From Actinomycetes bacterium (GTDB lineage Bacteria; Actinomycetota; Acidimicrobiia; Acidimicrobiales; RAAP-2): a stretch of DNA of 64,000 nucleotides. The position numbers were made by a program, and so were the translations under genes. Positions 30,221-39,851 of this stretch are shown here, one piece after another; positions within the stretch are counted from its first letter, which is position 1; each line of letters opens with the position of its first letter. The notes under the pieces are model-generated. The model worked only from the letters and a program-made list of their open reading frames with translations. It did no database searches and was not told the origin of the DNA. The stretch is from the NCBI GenBank assembly GCA_021778895.1, contig JAJYBR010000004.1, positions 1-64,000 of the forward strand. Reading direction: 5' to 3'.

Positions 30221-30614
30221 GCAGCCGCGCCCGCCAGCCCCGGGACTCGTAGAGCGACTTCGTCGCGCGATCGCCCGGCAGCACCAGAGCATCGCGCAGA
30301 CCGGGACGCGCCTGGCGCACGGCAGTCACCAGAGCCGCCCCGACGCCGCGACGCCGCCGGTCGGGCACGACGTAGACGCCGAGGATGGTGGTCGCGTCGA
30401 TCAGGGCGATGGCCGCCCCGGGCACGTGCCAGAGGTCCCCACGCGCGACGGCATCGGCCAGCCAGTCGTCATCGGTGCGTCCCGCGCCGAGGTCCCGGGC
30501 CAGGGCGGTGCCGCCCCGCTGGAGCCGTAGAGCGCCCAGGGCAGTGCCCCAGAGCTCGGCGAGGTCCCCGGTGGCCTCCACGGCCACGACGGGTGAAGCC
30601 TCAGACGCAGTCAC
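30198..30614 (-). CDS. GNAT-family N-acetyltransferase
   Basis: ALIDATTILGVYVVPDRRRRGVGAALVTAVRQA acetyl-CoA binding motif. Confidence 0.7.
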   Translation of the reverse strand: MTASEASPVVAVEATGDLAELWGTALGALRLQRGGTALARDLGAGRTDDDWLADAVARGDLWHVPGAAIALIDATTILGVYVVPDRRRRGVGAALVTAVRQARPGLRDALVLPGDRATKSLYESRGWRARLLTMAEPS

Positions 30615-31128
30615 GGCAGAGCGTCTTCTCCGCGTCTGCGAGCTGGCTGACCTTCTTGAGCAAGCGGCACGAGGAGCAGCGGAACTCGTCGTCCTGCTTG
30701 GGCAGGATCGTCTCGGTCAGGACCGCCTCGGGATCGGTCTCGACGCCGTCGTCGTCGTCATCGACCGCGGCGGTGCGCATGATGGTCTCGGCCAGGACTT
30801 GGTCGAGGGCCATCTCGATGTCGCTCTCGTCGACGAGGTCGTCGTCGTCCTCGACGGGGGCGTTCTCGGTCTCGACAGCGCCCTCTTCGTCGGCGTCGTC
30901 CTCGGTGGCGTCGTCGTCGGACTCCTCGGTCCCCTCGACCTCGAGCTCCTCGGTGGCGTCGTCGTCGGACTCGTCGGTGCCGTCGATGTCGAGATCGTCG
31001 GTGTCGACGAGGTCGTCGTCGTCCTCGTCGTCCTCGTCGTCGCCGAACTCCTCGTCGACCTCCTCGTCGAAGCCCTCAGCCAACTCCTCCTCGTCGAAGG
31101 TCTCGTCCCCGTCGCGGTCGCGTACCAT
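30601..31128 (-). CDS. acidic protein with C-terminal zinc ribbon (DUF4193-like)
   Basis: Asp/Glu-rich N-terminus; C-terminal DDEFRCSSCRLLKKVSQLADAEKTLCRDCV; ATG 31128. Confidence 0.75.
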   Translation of the reverse strand: MVRDRDGDETFDEEELAEGFDEEVDEEFGDDEDDEDDDDLVDTDDLDIDGTDESDDDATEELEVEGTEESDDDATEDDADEEGAVETENAPVEDDDDLVDESDIEMALDQVLAETIMRTAAVDDDDDGVETDPEAVLTETILPKQDDEFRCSSCRLLKKVSQLADAEKTLCRDCV

Positions 31129-31193
31129 GTTTGCCCTTTCGCAGCGCAGGCAGTGTAGAACGTTTTGACGCAGTCGCGTGCGGATGCGCGCTC

Positions 31194-32810
31194 TCAGGTG
31201 GCGTGGCGGGCGTCGGCCCGGGCCCGCTCGGCGCGCCGCTCGGCCTCGAGGCGCTCCAGATCGGTCTCCGAGGCGTCCACTTCGGTGAACGTCGCGGCGA
31301 GGAGCCGGTGTCCGGCCTGGTCGCGTATGAGATTGAGCATCTGGCGGGCGATGCGCCGGTAGTTGGGGTGCCCTTGAGGTCCCGAGCGCAGCTCGATGAC
31401 GTGCAGCGCCTCGCGCAGGTTCATGGTCATCGCGTAGCGGATGTGGAAGGCCAACGCCACCGCGTACTGGGCCTGCAGGGGGAACTCGTCGCGCAGATCG
31501 TGGTAGAGGTCGCGGGAGCGCTCCATGGAGGCCTCGTAGGGCGCGGCCAGTCCGGCCTCGCGCACCAAATCCGGGGTCTCGTAGCCGAGGTCGGCGCCGA
31601 GGTGCTGCCATTCGACGGTCGCCAGGCGGTGGCGCTGGAGGTCGCGGAAGGCGCCGTAGTCCGAGACGATCTCGAAGGTGTAGGTCGTGGCCTCGAAGGC
31701 GCGGCCGGGTCGGTGGCGCCGGTTGGAGCGCTCCCCCACGTAGGCGGCCAGCAGTGCCGCGCGGCCCGCCGGGTCGAGGCGGTCGACGAGCGCGTCGGCG
31801 GCCGCGTAGGAGCCGGCGCCGTGTTCGAAGGCGATCGCGGCCAGCACCATGCGCTCCCCGGCGGCGTCGAAGCGCACCAGGCGCACCGCGGGCCCCGACG
31901 GGGACGGCGACGCCGTCTCGAGCGCGTGCACGGCGCCCTCCGCGCGCTCGCGGGTCTGCTCGAGGTAGTCGACCCAGACGCCGCCGCGCTCGGGGATGTC
32001 GAGGCGGCGCAGGAACGACGGGATGACCTTGGCCAGCTCGGTCTGGATCAGCGGGGCGTAGGCGCGAGCCTCGGGCAACGGGTGGGCGCGCAGGCGCAAG
32101 AGGAGGTGCTCGTAGGCCTGGCCCGACCCGTACATGCCGAGGTTGGACAGGGCGGCCGCGGGCAGCAGGCCGCGCAGCGCGTCGAAGGCCTTGGCCCGGA
32201 TGGCCTGGCGGTAGACGAGGTCGGTGTCCTGGGGCGACTGCGGGTAGCGCTCGCGCAGCCAGGCCGTCAGGCGCGGCACCAGCTCGGCGTACGTGTCGAA
32301 CATCCGGTCCATCTCGCCCACGACGCGGGCGCCGTAGCGCGACTCCAGGAGCTCCTCGTCGCGGTAGAAGCGGTAGTGCCCGTTGGGCAGGCGCCGGTCG
32401 AAGCTGAGGTAGCGCGTGGACTGCTCGAGGTAGCTCATGAGGCGCCCGCGCTCGAGGATCTTGGTCAGCAGGTTGCTGGCCTGCTCACAGGCCAGGTGCA
32501 CGCCGCCCAGCTGGGCGACCGAGTCGTCGCCGTACTCGACAAAGATGCGCTGGTAGAGCTGGTCGGCGCGCGCGAGGCCCCGGGTGGCGTCGACGGTCTG
32601 GTCGCCGCGCAGGTCGAGGTCGCCGGCGAACTCGTCCAAGAACAGGCGCCGCAGGCTCTTCGAGGAGCGCGAGTAGCGCGCGAAGAGGGCTCCCTTGACC
32701 ACGTCGGGGAGGTTGACCAGGGCAAACACTGGACCGTCGAGGTTGGTGAAGTACCGGCGGAGGACGTCGCGCTCCTCGGGCGTGAAGGTCTCTTCCACGT
32801 AGACGTGCAT
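31194..32810 (-). CDS. tandem-domain FAD-dependent thymidylate synthase-like protein
   Basis: N-half RGRLMSYLEQSTRY (32409-32450); C-half RDLQRHRLATVEWQ (RHR at 31626-31634); both halves have ThyX-like context. Confidence 0.75.
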   Translation of the reverse strand: MHVYVEETFTPEERDVLRRYFTNLDGPVFALVNLPDVVKGALFARYSRSSKSLRRLFLDEFAGDLDLRGDQTVDATRGLARADQLYQRIFVEYGDDSVAQLGGVHLACEQASNLLTKILERGRLMSYLEQSTRYLSFDRRLPNGHYRFYRDEELLESRYGARVVGEMDRMFDTYAELVPRLTAWLRERYPQSPQDTDLVYRQAIRAKAFDALRGLLPAAALSNLGMYGSGQAYEHLLLRLRAHPLPEARAYAPLIQTELAKVIPSFLRRLDIPERGGVWVDYLEQTRERAEGAVHALETASPSPSGPAVRLVRFDAAGERMVLAAIAFEHGAGSYAAADALVDRLDPAGRAALLAAYVGERSNRRHRPGRAFEATTYTFEIVSDYGAFRDLQRHRLATVEWQHLGADLGYETPDLVREAGLAAPYEASMERSRDLYHDLRDEFPLQAQYAVALAFHIRYAMTMNLREALHVIELRSGPQGHPNYRRIARQMLNLIRDQAGHRLLAATFTEVDASETDLERLEAERRAERARADARHAT

Positions 32811-32821
32811 CGGGGACGAGG

Positions 32822-34951
32822 TTAGGGCTCCTCGTCGCTCCGCAGGTGGACGCCTGCAGTCGAGGCGACGACGCTGCGCACGATGGCGGCGCTGGCGCTG
32901 CGCGCCGCGTGCGCGACGGGGCCGGCGGTGACGCGGGCCATCTGGTCGCACAGGTCCGCGACCTGCTTGGACGTGCGCACGAAGTCGCCGGGCGACGTGG
33001 GACCGACCGTCGCGTCGGCCAGGTCGAGGGCCGTACCGAGAGGCGCGCCGCGGGCCCACGCGATCAGGGGCGCCGCGAAGGCCCCGTCGGGCGTCGTCGA
33101 GGTCGGCAGGAAGTGACGCTGCTCGGCGGCGTGCACGCGGGCCGCGAGGGACCCCAGGGCGGCCAGGCGCTCTTGGAGCACGGCCCGGCGCTCGCCCCCG
33201 ATGCGGTCGGCCGCCCGGCGGCGCGATGCGCTCGGGGGGGTGCCCGGGCGGCCCGGGCGGTGGGGCCGGGCCTCGTAGACGAGGGCCGAGGCGACGCCGG
33301 CCAGGAGAGCGGGCTCGAGCCCGTCGAAGACCCCCGCGCCGAGGGCCTCGGCGATCAGCAGGTCGCTCTCGTGGTAGAGGGCGCGCAGCATCTCGCCCGC
33401 TGGCGTGAGGGCCCAGTCCTTCGTGTAGTGCAGCTCGGCCAGGACCGCGAGGCGCGCGTTCAACAGCTCGCTCAGGGAGCGCCGCGAGCGCGCCGGCGTG
33501 CGCCGGGCCTCGAACTGGGCGAACGAGCGGTGCACGATCGCCAGAGCGGTCTCCTGGTCCACGTGGCCGACCAGGTTGGCCGTGAAGTTGTAGGTCGGGC
33601 GAAAGGACGAGTGGAGGTCGCCGGGGGGCGACAGGGCCACGCGGCCCACGTCGTGGAAGGTGGTGGGGGGTGCGAACTCGACGACGGCGTGCCCCTCGTC
33701 GTCCAGGCCCCGCCGCCCCGCCCGTCCGGTGAGTTGCGTGAAGTCCGCGGCGTTCAGCATGCGCCGCCCGGCATCGGTGTGCTTGGTGAAGCGCTCGATG
33801 ACGACCGTGCGCGCCGGCAGGTTCACCCCGAGGGCCAGGGTCTCGGTGGCGAAGACCACCCCGAGCAGGGCACGCTCGAAGCAGGTCTCGACGATCTCGC
33901 GAAAGGCGGGCACCATGCCGGCGTGGTGGGCGGCTACCCCGCGGCGCAGGGCGTCGAGGAAGGGGCCGTAGTCGAGGGCCCGCAGCTCATCGTCCGAGAA
34001 TCCCGTGAGGCGCAGGTCGCTGATGAGCTCGACCTCGCGGGCCTGGTCGGAGGTCGTGAAGACGGCGCCCTCGCGCACCAGCTCGGACACCGCGTGGTCA
34101 CAGCCGGCCCTAGAGAACACGAAGACGATCGCGGGCAGCAGGTCGGCGTCGGCGAGGACGTCGAGGACCTCGCCGCGTCGGGGCGGGCGCACCGGTGCGG
34201 GCGGGGTGGCGCGGCTCGGCCCGTGCCACCCGCTCCCCCGGCGGAACTTGCGGGTCGAGGCGGCCAAGGCGTCGACGCGCCGGGCCGCCGGGGCCAGGCG
34301 CAGGCCATCGAGCAGCTCCTCGAGGGCCACGGTGTTGGTCGAGCGCGGCACGTAGGCCACGTGGTGGTGCAGGACGATGGGCCGGCGCGTCTCCTCGACG
34401 ATCGCGGTCGGCCCGCGGACCTCGGTGAGCCACTCGCCGAGGAGTGCCACGTTGCCGATGGTGGCCGAGAGCGCCACGAAGCGCACCGGGGGCGGTGTCA
34501 GGATGAGCACCTCCTCCCAGACGCCACCGCGGTAGGGGTCCTGGAGGAAGTGCACCTCATCGAGAACGACGAGCCCGACGTCGTGGAGCTGGGAGGCGTC
34601 GGTCAGCAGCATGTTGCGCAGGACCTCGGTCGTCATGATGACGATGGGGGCCCCGTGGTTGATCGAGACGTCGCCGGTGAGCAGGCCGACGCTGTCGGCG
34701 CCGAAGCGCGTGGCGTACTCGTGGTACTTCTGGTTCGAGAGGGCCTTCAGCGGGGTGGTGTAGAAGGCGCGGCGCGACTCGGCGCGGGCGCGCTCGACCG
34801 CGTAGGTCGCCACGACCGTCTTGCCCGACCCCGTCGGCGCGCTCACCAGGACGTTGTCGCCCGCGTCGAGCGCGTCGAGGGCCGCGAGCTGGAAGCCGTC
34901 GAGGCCGAAGCCGAGGCTCTCGACGAAGGCGGACCGCAGGTCGGAGCTCAC
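32822..34951 (-). CDS. Ski2/HelY-like DEAD/DEAH-box helicase
   Basis: APTGSGKTVVATYAVERA, DEVHFLQD, SATIGNVALLGEWL, TGRAGRRGLDDEGHAV; GTG 34951. Confidence 0.9.
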   Translation of the reverse strand: MSSDLRSAFVESLGFGLDGFQLAALDALDAGDNVLVSAPTGSGKTVVATYAVERARAESRRAFYTTPLKALSNQKYHEYATRFGADSVGLLTGDVSINHGAPIVIMTTEVLRNMLLTDASQLHDVGLVVLDEVHFLQDPYRGGVWEEVLILTPPPVRFVALSATIGNVALLGEWLTEVRGPTAIVEETRRPIVLHHHVAYVPRSTNTVALEELLDGLRLAPAARRVDALAASTRKFRRGSGWHGPSRATPPAPVRPPRRGEVLDVLADADLLPAIVFVFSRAGCDHAVSELVREGAVFTTSDQAREVELISDLRLTGFSDDELRALDYGPFLDALRRGVAAHHAGMVPAFREIVETCFERALLGVVFATETLALGVNLPARTVVIERFTKHTDAGRRMLNAADFTQLTGRAGRRGLDDEGHAVVEFAPPTTFHDVGRVALSPPGDLHSSFRPTYNFTANLVGHVDQETALAIVHRSFAQFEARRTPARSRRSLSELLNARLAVLAELHYTKDWALTPAGEMLRALYHESDLLIAEALGAGVFDGLEPALLAGVASALVYEARPHRPGRPGTPPSASRRRAADRIGGERRAVLQERLAALGSLAARVHAAEQRHFLPTSTTPDGAFAAPLIAWARGAPLGTALDLADATVGPTSPGDFVRTSKQVADLCDQMARVTAGPVAHAARSASAAIVRSVVASTAGVHLRSDEEP

Positions 34952-35676
34952 CGGCGCAGGAGCTTGCCCACGGCGATGGCCAGGAAGTAGAAGGCGGTCA
35001 GCGGGACGGCCAGCGCCATCATCGACAGGGGGTCGCCGCTCGGGGTGAAGACCGCGGCCGCGACCGTGATGGCGATCACCGCGTAGCGCCAGGCGTGGAG
35101 GAGCTGGGCGGGCCGCACGATCCGGGCCAGCTCCAGGGCCACCAGGACCACGGGGAACTCGAAGGCCAGGCCGAAGATGCCCATCATCAAGACGAACAGG
35201 CCGAGGTACTGGTTCGGGTTGTAGTACGAGACCAGCGTGTGGCCACCGATGGACTGCAGGAACGTGATCGCGTGGCCGAAGCTGAAGTAGGCGACCAGGA
35301 CCCCGGCACCGAAGAAGGCGATGGAGCAGGCCACGAAGGGCACGGCGTAGCGGCGCTCGGCGGCCCGCAGACCCGGCGTGACGAAGCGCCAGACCTGCCA
35401 GAAGACGATGGGAGAGGCGAACAGGAGGCCGCCGAACAGGGCGATCTTGACGCGCAGCGAGAGCCCGTCGAGCGGGCTCGTGGCGAGGAACTTGCACGCG
35501 TGGGGCGTGGCGTGGCAGTAGGGCTCCTGGAGCACCCGCAGGATCGGGCTGTACAGGACGAAGGCGGCGACGCCCATCACCAGGATGGAGGTCATCGCCA
35601 CCAGCATGCGGTGGCGCGCCTCGGCCAGGTGCTGGGCCAGCGTCATGCCGGTCGCGGCGTTGCGGAAGCGTCCCAC
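34948..35676 (-). CDS. tatC: twin-arginine translocase subunit TatC
   Basis: MTLAQHLAEARHRMLVAM...FVTPGLRAAERRYAVPFV...FGLAFEFPVVLVAL. Confidence 0.92.
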   Translation of the reverse strand: MGRFRNAATGMTLAQHLAEARHRMLVAMTSILVMGVAAFVLYSPILRVLQEPYCHATPHACKFLATSPLDGLSLRVKIALFGGLLFASPIVFWQVWRFVTPGLRAAERRYAVPFVACSIAFFGAGVLVAYFSFGHAITFLQSIGGHTLVSYYNPNQYLGLFVLMMGIFGLAFEFPVVLVALELARIVRPAQLLHAWRYAVIAITVAAAVFTPSGDPLSMMALAVPLTAFYFLAIAVGKLLRR

Positions 35677-35680
35677 GCGG

Positions 35681-36082
35681 TCAGTTCAGTGCCGGATCGG
35701 GGCCGTCGGGCACCGGGGTCGTCGCGGGCGGCCGGGGTGGCTCGATCAGCCCGCTGTGGGCACTCAGGTCGGCGGCCGCCGTGTCGACCGCGGTGCTGGC
35801 GGCGGAGGCGTCCTCCCCGGGTTCGTCGTCGCCGGGATCGGCCCGGTGGGCCAGCTCGTTGAGCAGCGAGACGGGATTGCGTGCCATGCGGGCCAGGTCC
35901 CCGGTCGTGGGCAGGTCCGGGATGACCTCACGCACCTCGCGCTCGACGCGCTGCTGGAGCTGGCGCAGGGCCCGCCAGGTCGAGCCGAGCTTGCGGGCGA
36001 CGTCGGGCAGCTTGTCGGGTCCGAGCAGGACCAGGGCCACGGCCACGATCACCAGGATCTTGATCGGGCTGAGATCGAACAT
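35681..36082 (-). CDS. tatB: TatA/TatB family translocase subunit
   Basis: MFDLSPIKILVIVAVALVLLGPDKLPDVARKLGSTWRALRQLQQRVEREV. Confidence 0.85.
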   Translation of the reverse strand: MFDLSPIKILVIVAVALVLLGPDKLPDVARKLGSTWRALRQLQQRVEREVREVIPDLPTTGDLARMARNPVSLLNELAHRADPGDDEPGEDASAASTAVDTAAADLSAHSGLIEPPRPPATTPVPDGPDPALN

Positions 36083-36110
36083 CCCCCCAAGTGTAGGAGG
36101 GTGCTCGCGC

Positions 36111-36731
36111 CTACAGGAAGCCGAAGCGCGACGGAGGCCAGATGCGCAAGAAGGCCTTGCCGATCATGTCGGAGCGGGGCACGAAGCCCCAGGTGCGGCT
36201 GTCACACGAGTCGGCGTGGTTGTCGCCCATCATGAAGTAGGAGTTGGGCGGCACCGTGACGTTGCCGATGGCCGGCCCGAGCGGCTCGGTGTGCGTCCAG
36301 GTCTCCTTGAGGGGCTTGCCGTTGATGTAGATGGTGTTGCCCCGGCTGGTCAGGTGATCACCCGGCAGGCCGATCACGCGCTTGACCAGGTCGGCCGTCT
36401 CGCCCGCGCAGCGGCCATGCTCGGCCGGCGGGGCGCGGAAGACCACGATGTCGCCGCGGTGGATGGTCCCGAAGCGCACGCTGAGCTTGGAGACGAGGAT
36501 GCGGTCGCCCGGCATGAGGGTGGGCTCCATGGACCCCGAGGGGATCGAGAAGGTCTGGACCACGTAGGCGCGCAGCAGCAGCGAGGCGGTCACCGCAACC
36601 ACCAGGATGATGAGCCACTCGACCAGGGCGCGGCGCCCGTGGCGCACCGGCGCGGTCACGGTGGGCTCGCCGGTCGGGTCGGTGGCCCCGTCGGCGGCGG
36701 CGACCTCCTCCCCCTCGCCCGGCGTGGTCAC
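36111..36731 (-). CDS. lepB: signal peptidase I
   Basis: VQTFSIPSGSMEPTLMPGDRILVSKL; KRVIGLPGDHL; YFMMGDNHADSCDSRTWGFVP. Confidence 0.93.
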   Translation of the reverse strand: MTTPGEGEEVAAADGATDPTGEPTVTAPVRHGRRALVEWLIILVVAVTASLLLRAYVVQTFSIPSGSMEPTLMPGDRILVSKLSVRFGTIHRGDIVVFRAPPAEHGRCAGETADLVKRVIGLPGDHLTSRGNTIYINGKPLKETWTHTEPLGPAIGNVTVPPNSYFMMGDNHADSCDSRTWGFVPRSDMIGKAFLRIWPPSRFGFL

Positions 36732-36757
36732 GACGGGCTCTTCGGGGTCACCAGCAC
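36728..36757 (-). other. putative 9-aa leaderless mini-ORF overlapping the lepB start (MLVTPKSPS*)
   Basis: TAGCCT at 36769-36764, 6-nt spacer, then GTG CTG GTG ACC CCG AAG AGC CCG TCG TGA; its TGA overlaps the lepB GTG as GTGA. Confidence 0.35.
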
Positions 36758-36788
36758 CCGTCCAGGCTAACGGCCCACCAGTCCCTGA

Positions 36789-38174
36789 TCAACTCGGGGC
36801 ACGCCCACTGCGGCGCTCCAGGGACGTGAGTAGGCGCTCGAAGCGGTCATCGTGGGCCTCGAAGGGGTCCTTCAGCAGCACGGTGCGCTGGAGCTCGTCG
36901 TTGAGCTTGAGGTGCACCCAGTCGACCGTGTAGTCGCGCCGGTACTGCTTGGCCACCCGGATGAACTCGCCTCGCATGCGCGCCCGGGTGGTCGAGGGGG
37001 CCCGCGAGGCCGCATCCACCACGCGGGCGTCGTCGACCACGCGGCGGGTGTGACCGAGGCGCTGGCGCCCGTAGAAGAGGCCGCGCTCGAGGTTGGTGTC
37101 GTGGTACAGCAGGTCGATCAGCGCGACGCGCGGGCTGTCGAGGGCCAGCCCGTCGCGCTCGATGGCCCGGTCGATCATCTGGTACTTGGCCACCCAGTCG
37201 ACGCGATCGGCCAGGCGCATGGGCTCGGCGCGGTAGTCCTCGAGCGCGTCGCGCCACGCCCGCACCACGTTCGGGAAGTCCGGTGGCGTCTCGCGCGACT
37301 CGACGAAGCGCTCGGCGCGCTCGCAGAGGTCCTCTTGGATCTCGAGGGCCGTCATGTCGCGACCGGAGGCCAGCTTCAGGGTGTCCTTGCCCCACAGGTC
37401 GTAGGAGACCTCGCGCAGCGCGTTGATCGGCGAGACCAGGTTGTAGTCGCGCAAGACGGTCGTCTTGTCCTCGATCATCGCCAGGACGACGGCCGCGGTG
37501 CCGACTTTCAGCATGGTGGCGAACTCGCTCATGTTGGAGTCGCCCACGATCACGTGGAGTCGGCGGTAGCGCTCGGGGTCGGCGTGGGGCTCGTCGCGGG
37601 TGTTGATGATCGGGCGGCTGCGGGTGGTGGCCGACGAGATCGACTCCCAGATGTGCTCGGCCCGCTGGCTCATGGCGAAGGCGGCGCCGCGCGGCGCGCT
37701 GACCACCTTGCCGGCGCCCGCGAAGATCTGGCGCGTGACCAGGAACGGGATGAACACCTGCTCCAAGCGGCTGAGATCCTCGATGCGCTCGATGGCGTAG
37801 TTCTCGTGGCAGCCGTAGGAGTTGCCCGCCGAGTCCGTGTTGTTCTTGAACAGGTAGACGGATCCGCGCGCGCCGTCGTTGGCCAGCTCGCGCTCGGCGT
37901 AGTCGACCAGCTCGCGCAGGACCGACTCCCCCGCCTTGTCCTGGGCCACCAGGTCCTCGAGGCTGTCGCACTCGGCCGTCGCGTACTCGGGATGGCTGCC
38001 CACGTCGAGGTAGAGACGCCCGCCGTTCTCCAAGAAGACGTTGGAGGACCGGCCCCAGGCGACGACCTTGCGGAACAGGAAGCGGGAGACCTCGTCGGGG
38101 CTGAGGCGGCGCTGACCCTGCCAGGCGAAGGTCACCCCATACTCGGTCTCGATGCCGAAGATCCGCCGCAGCAC
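36789..38174 (-). CDS. pafA: Pup--protein ligase
   Basis: RRIFGIETEYGVTFAWQG...NVFLENGGRLYLDVGSHPEYATAECD...NNTDSAGNSYGCHENY. Confidence 0.95.
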   Translation of the reverse strand: MLRRIFGIETEYGVTFAWQGQRRLSPDEVSRFLFRKVVAWGRSSNVFLENGGRLYLDVGSHPEYATAECDSLEDLVAQDKAGESVLRELVDYAERELANDGARGSVYLFKNNTDSAGNSYGCHENYAIERIEDLSRLEQVFIPFLVTRQIFAGAGKVVSAPRGAAFAMSQRAEHIWESISSATTRSRPIINTRDEPHADPERYRRLHVIVGDSNMSEFATMLKVGTAAVVLAMIEDKTTVLRDYNLVSPINALREVSYDLWGKDTLKLASGRDMTALEIQEDLCERAERFVESRETPPDFPNVVRAWRDALEDYRAEPMRLADRVDWVAKYQMIDRAIERDGLALDSPRVALIDLLYHDTNLERGLFYGRQRLGHTRRVVDDARVVDAASRAPSTTRARMRGEFIRVAKQYRRDYTVDWVHLKLNDELQRTVLLKDPFEAHDDRFERLLTSLERRSGRAPS

Positions 38175-38176
38175 GG

Positions 38177-38857
38177 CTACTGCTCCAGCAGCTGGGCCAC
38201 CTGCTCGTCTCCGAGGCGGAGGAAGGTGCGGCGGGTGCCCCGGTCCTCGAGCACCGCCACCTCCAGGTCGGCGACGGCGATCTCGCGGTCCGGGCCGGCC
38301 AGCGCGGCCACCGCGTTGCGCAGGGTGGTCGCCAGGTCGTGGACCTCCTGCTCGGCCTCGGCCAGGCGGGCGCGGATGGAGTCCGATTCACCGCCCACGA
38401 CCGCGAAGTGGGGCTCGTCGGCGATGGTGCCCTCGTAGGCGACGCGGTAGAGCTTGGTCGGCCGCACGATCCCGCCCAGCTGGGCGACGAGGATCTCGAC
38501 CTCCAGGGGCTTGGGTCCCTCGGTGAACATGTCGCCAAGGTGCTGGGCGTAGTAGTTCGCCAGGGCGCGCACGTCGACGTCCTCGCGCGAGTAGGTGTAG
38601 CCGGTGCTGTCGGCCCAGCGGATCCCGGCCTCACGGAGCCGGTCGAACTCGTTGTACTTGCCGACCCCGGCGAAGGCGATGCGGTCGTAGATCTCGGAGA
38701 TCTTGTTCAGCGAGGCCGACTGGTTCTCGGCGACGAGCACGATGCCGACGTCGTAGATGGCCGCCACGATCGAGCGCCCGCGGGCGATGCCCTTCTGGGC
38801 GAACTCGGCCCGGTCCTTGATCAGCTGCTCGGGCGACACGTAGAAGTAGTTGCTCAT
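38177..38857 (-). CDS. prcA: 20S proteasome alpha subunit
   Basis: FYVSPEQLIKDRAEFAQKGIARGRSIVAAIYDVGIVLVAENQSASLNKISEIYDRIAFAGVG; ATG 38857. Confidence 0.95.
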   Translation of the reverse strand: MSNYFYVSPEQLIKDRAEFAQKGIARGRSIVAAIYDVGIVLVAENQSASLNKISEIYDRIAFAGVGKYNEFDRLREAGIRWADSTGYTYSREDVDVRALANYYAQHLGDMFTEGPKPLEVEILVAQLGGIVRPTKLYRVAYEGTIADEPHFAVVGGESDSIRARLAEAEQEVHDLATTLRNAVAALAGPDREIAVADLEVAVLEDRGTRRTFLRLGDEQVAQLLEQ

Positions 38858-39645
38858 CGCAGCGTTCCCCCGGCGACTCCCTGGGCCTGGGTGCGGCGCT
38901 CGTTGATGGCCTCGTAGCGGGCGCGCACGTCGTCGGTGGGCAGCTCGGCGAACCCGTCCGCGTCGATGGTCACGACCATGGGGAAGATGCCGCGCACGAA
39001 GTCGGGCCCCCCGGTGCTCGGATCGTTGTCCCCTGCCTCGTAGATGGCGAGCGCTGCCAGGTCGAGGGCCTCGTTGCGCGTCAGGCCGGTGCGGAACCCG
39101 AGCCGCAGCGCGCTCTCGGCGAACGGCGTGCCCGATCCGATGGTCGCGAAGTCCTGGCGCTCGTAGCACCCGCCCGCCCCGTCGTACTCGAAGATCCGGC
39201 CCTCGCGGCGCGTGGGGTCCCACCCGGCCAGCAGGGGCACCACCACCAGCGGGCTGGACAGGTTGTTGCGCTGGATGAGCGGCGAGAGGTAGTTGGCCTT
39301 GCCCTCGAGGGTCAGGTCGGCGTCGGTCATCTTCTGGTAGTGCTCGAAGGACAGCTGGGCCAGGCGGATGAACTCCATGCCGCGCGCGGCGCTGCCCGAG
39401 ATGGCGATCGCCGTGAAGGCGTCAGCCGCCTCGATCTTGCGCACGTCGCGGTTCGCGATGTAGCCCGCGGTGGCCCGGCGGTCGCCCACCATGACGACGC
39501 CCTCGGCGTAGCGCAGGGCCACGACGGTGGTCGCGTGGGGGGCGTCGATGGCTCGCTCCGGCATGGTGAGCAGGCCGCTCATCTCGGCGAAGTGCACGAA
39601 GGACGGGCCGGGGTCCTCACTCGGAGAGAAGAGGGGCAGGCCCAC
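38854..39645 (-). CDS. prcB: 20S proteasome beta subunit
   Basis: Propeptide then ATTVVALRYAEGVVMVGDRRATAGYIANRDVRKI (N-terminal Thr after processing). Confidence 0.95.
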   Translation of the reverse strand: MGLPLFSPSEDPGPSFVHFAEMSGLLTMPERAIDAPHATTVVALRYAEGVVMVGDRRATAGYIANRDVRKIEAADAFTAIAISGSAARGMEFIRLAQLSFEHYQKMTDADLTLEGKANYLSPLIQRNNLSSPLVVVPLLAGWDPTRREGRIFEYDGAGGCYERQDFATIGSGTPFAESALRLGFRTGLTRNEALDLAALAIYEAGDNDPSTGGPDFVRGIFPMVVTIDADGFAELPTDDVRARYEAINERRTQAQGVAGGTLR

Positions 39646-39646
39646 G

Positions 39647-39841
39647 TCACTGCCCTCCCTTTTGGATGTAGTTGCGCACGAACTCCTCGGCGTTCTCTTC
39701 CAGGACGTCGTCGATCTCGTCGAGGAGGTCGTCGAGGTCGGCCTTCAGCTGGTCGCCGCGCGTCGACTCGGCGTGAACGTCGACGACGTCGTCGCGTTCG
39801 CGGGTGGCCTTCTGTCGTTGGATCCGTTCCTGCTCGCTCAT
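39647..39841 (-). CDS. pup: prokaryotic ubiquitin-like protein Pup
   Basis: 64 aa MSEQERIQRQKATRERDDVVDVHAES...DDLLDEIDDVLEENAEEFVRNYIQKGGQ with C-terminal GGQ. Confidence 0.97.
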   Translation of the reverse strand: MSEQERIQRQKATRERDDVVDVHAESTRGDQLKADLDDLLDEIDDVLEENAEEFVRNYIQKGGQ

Positions 39842-39851
39842 ACCCTCTGTT

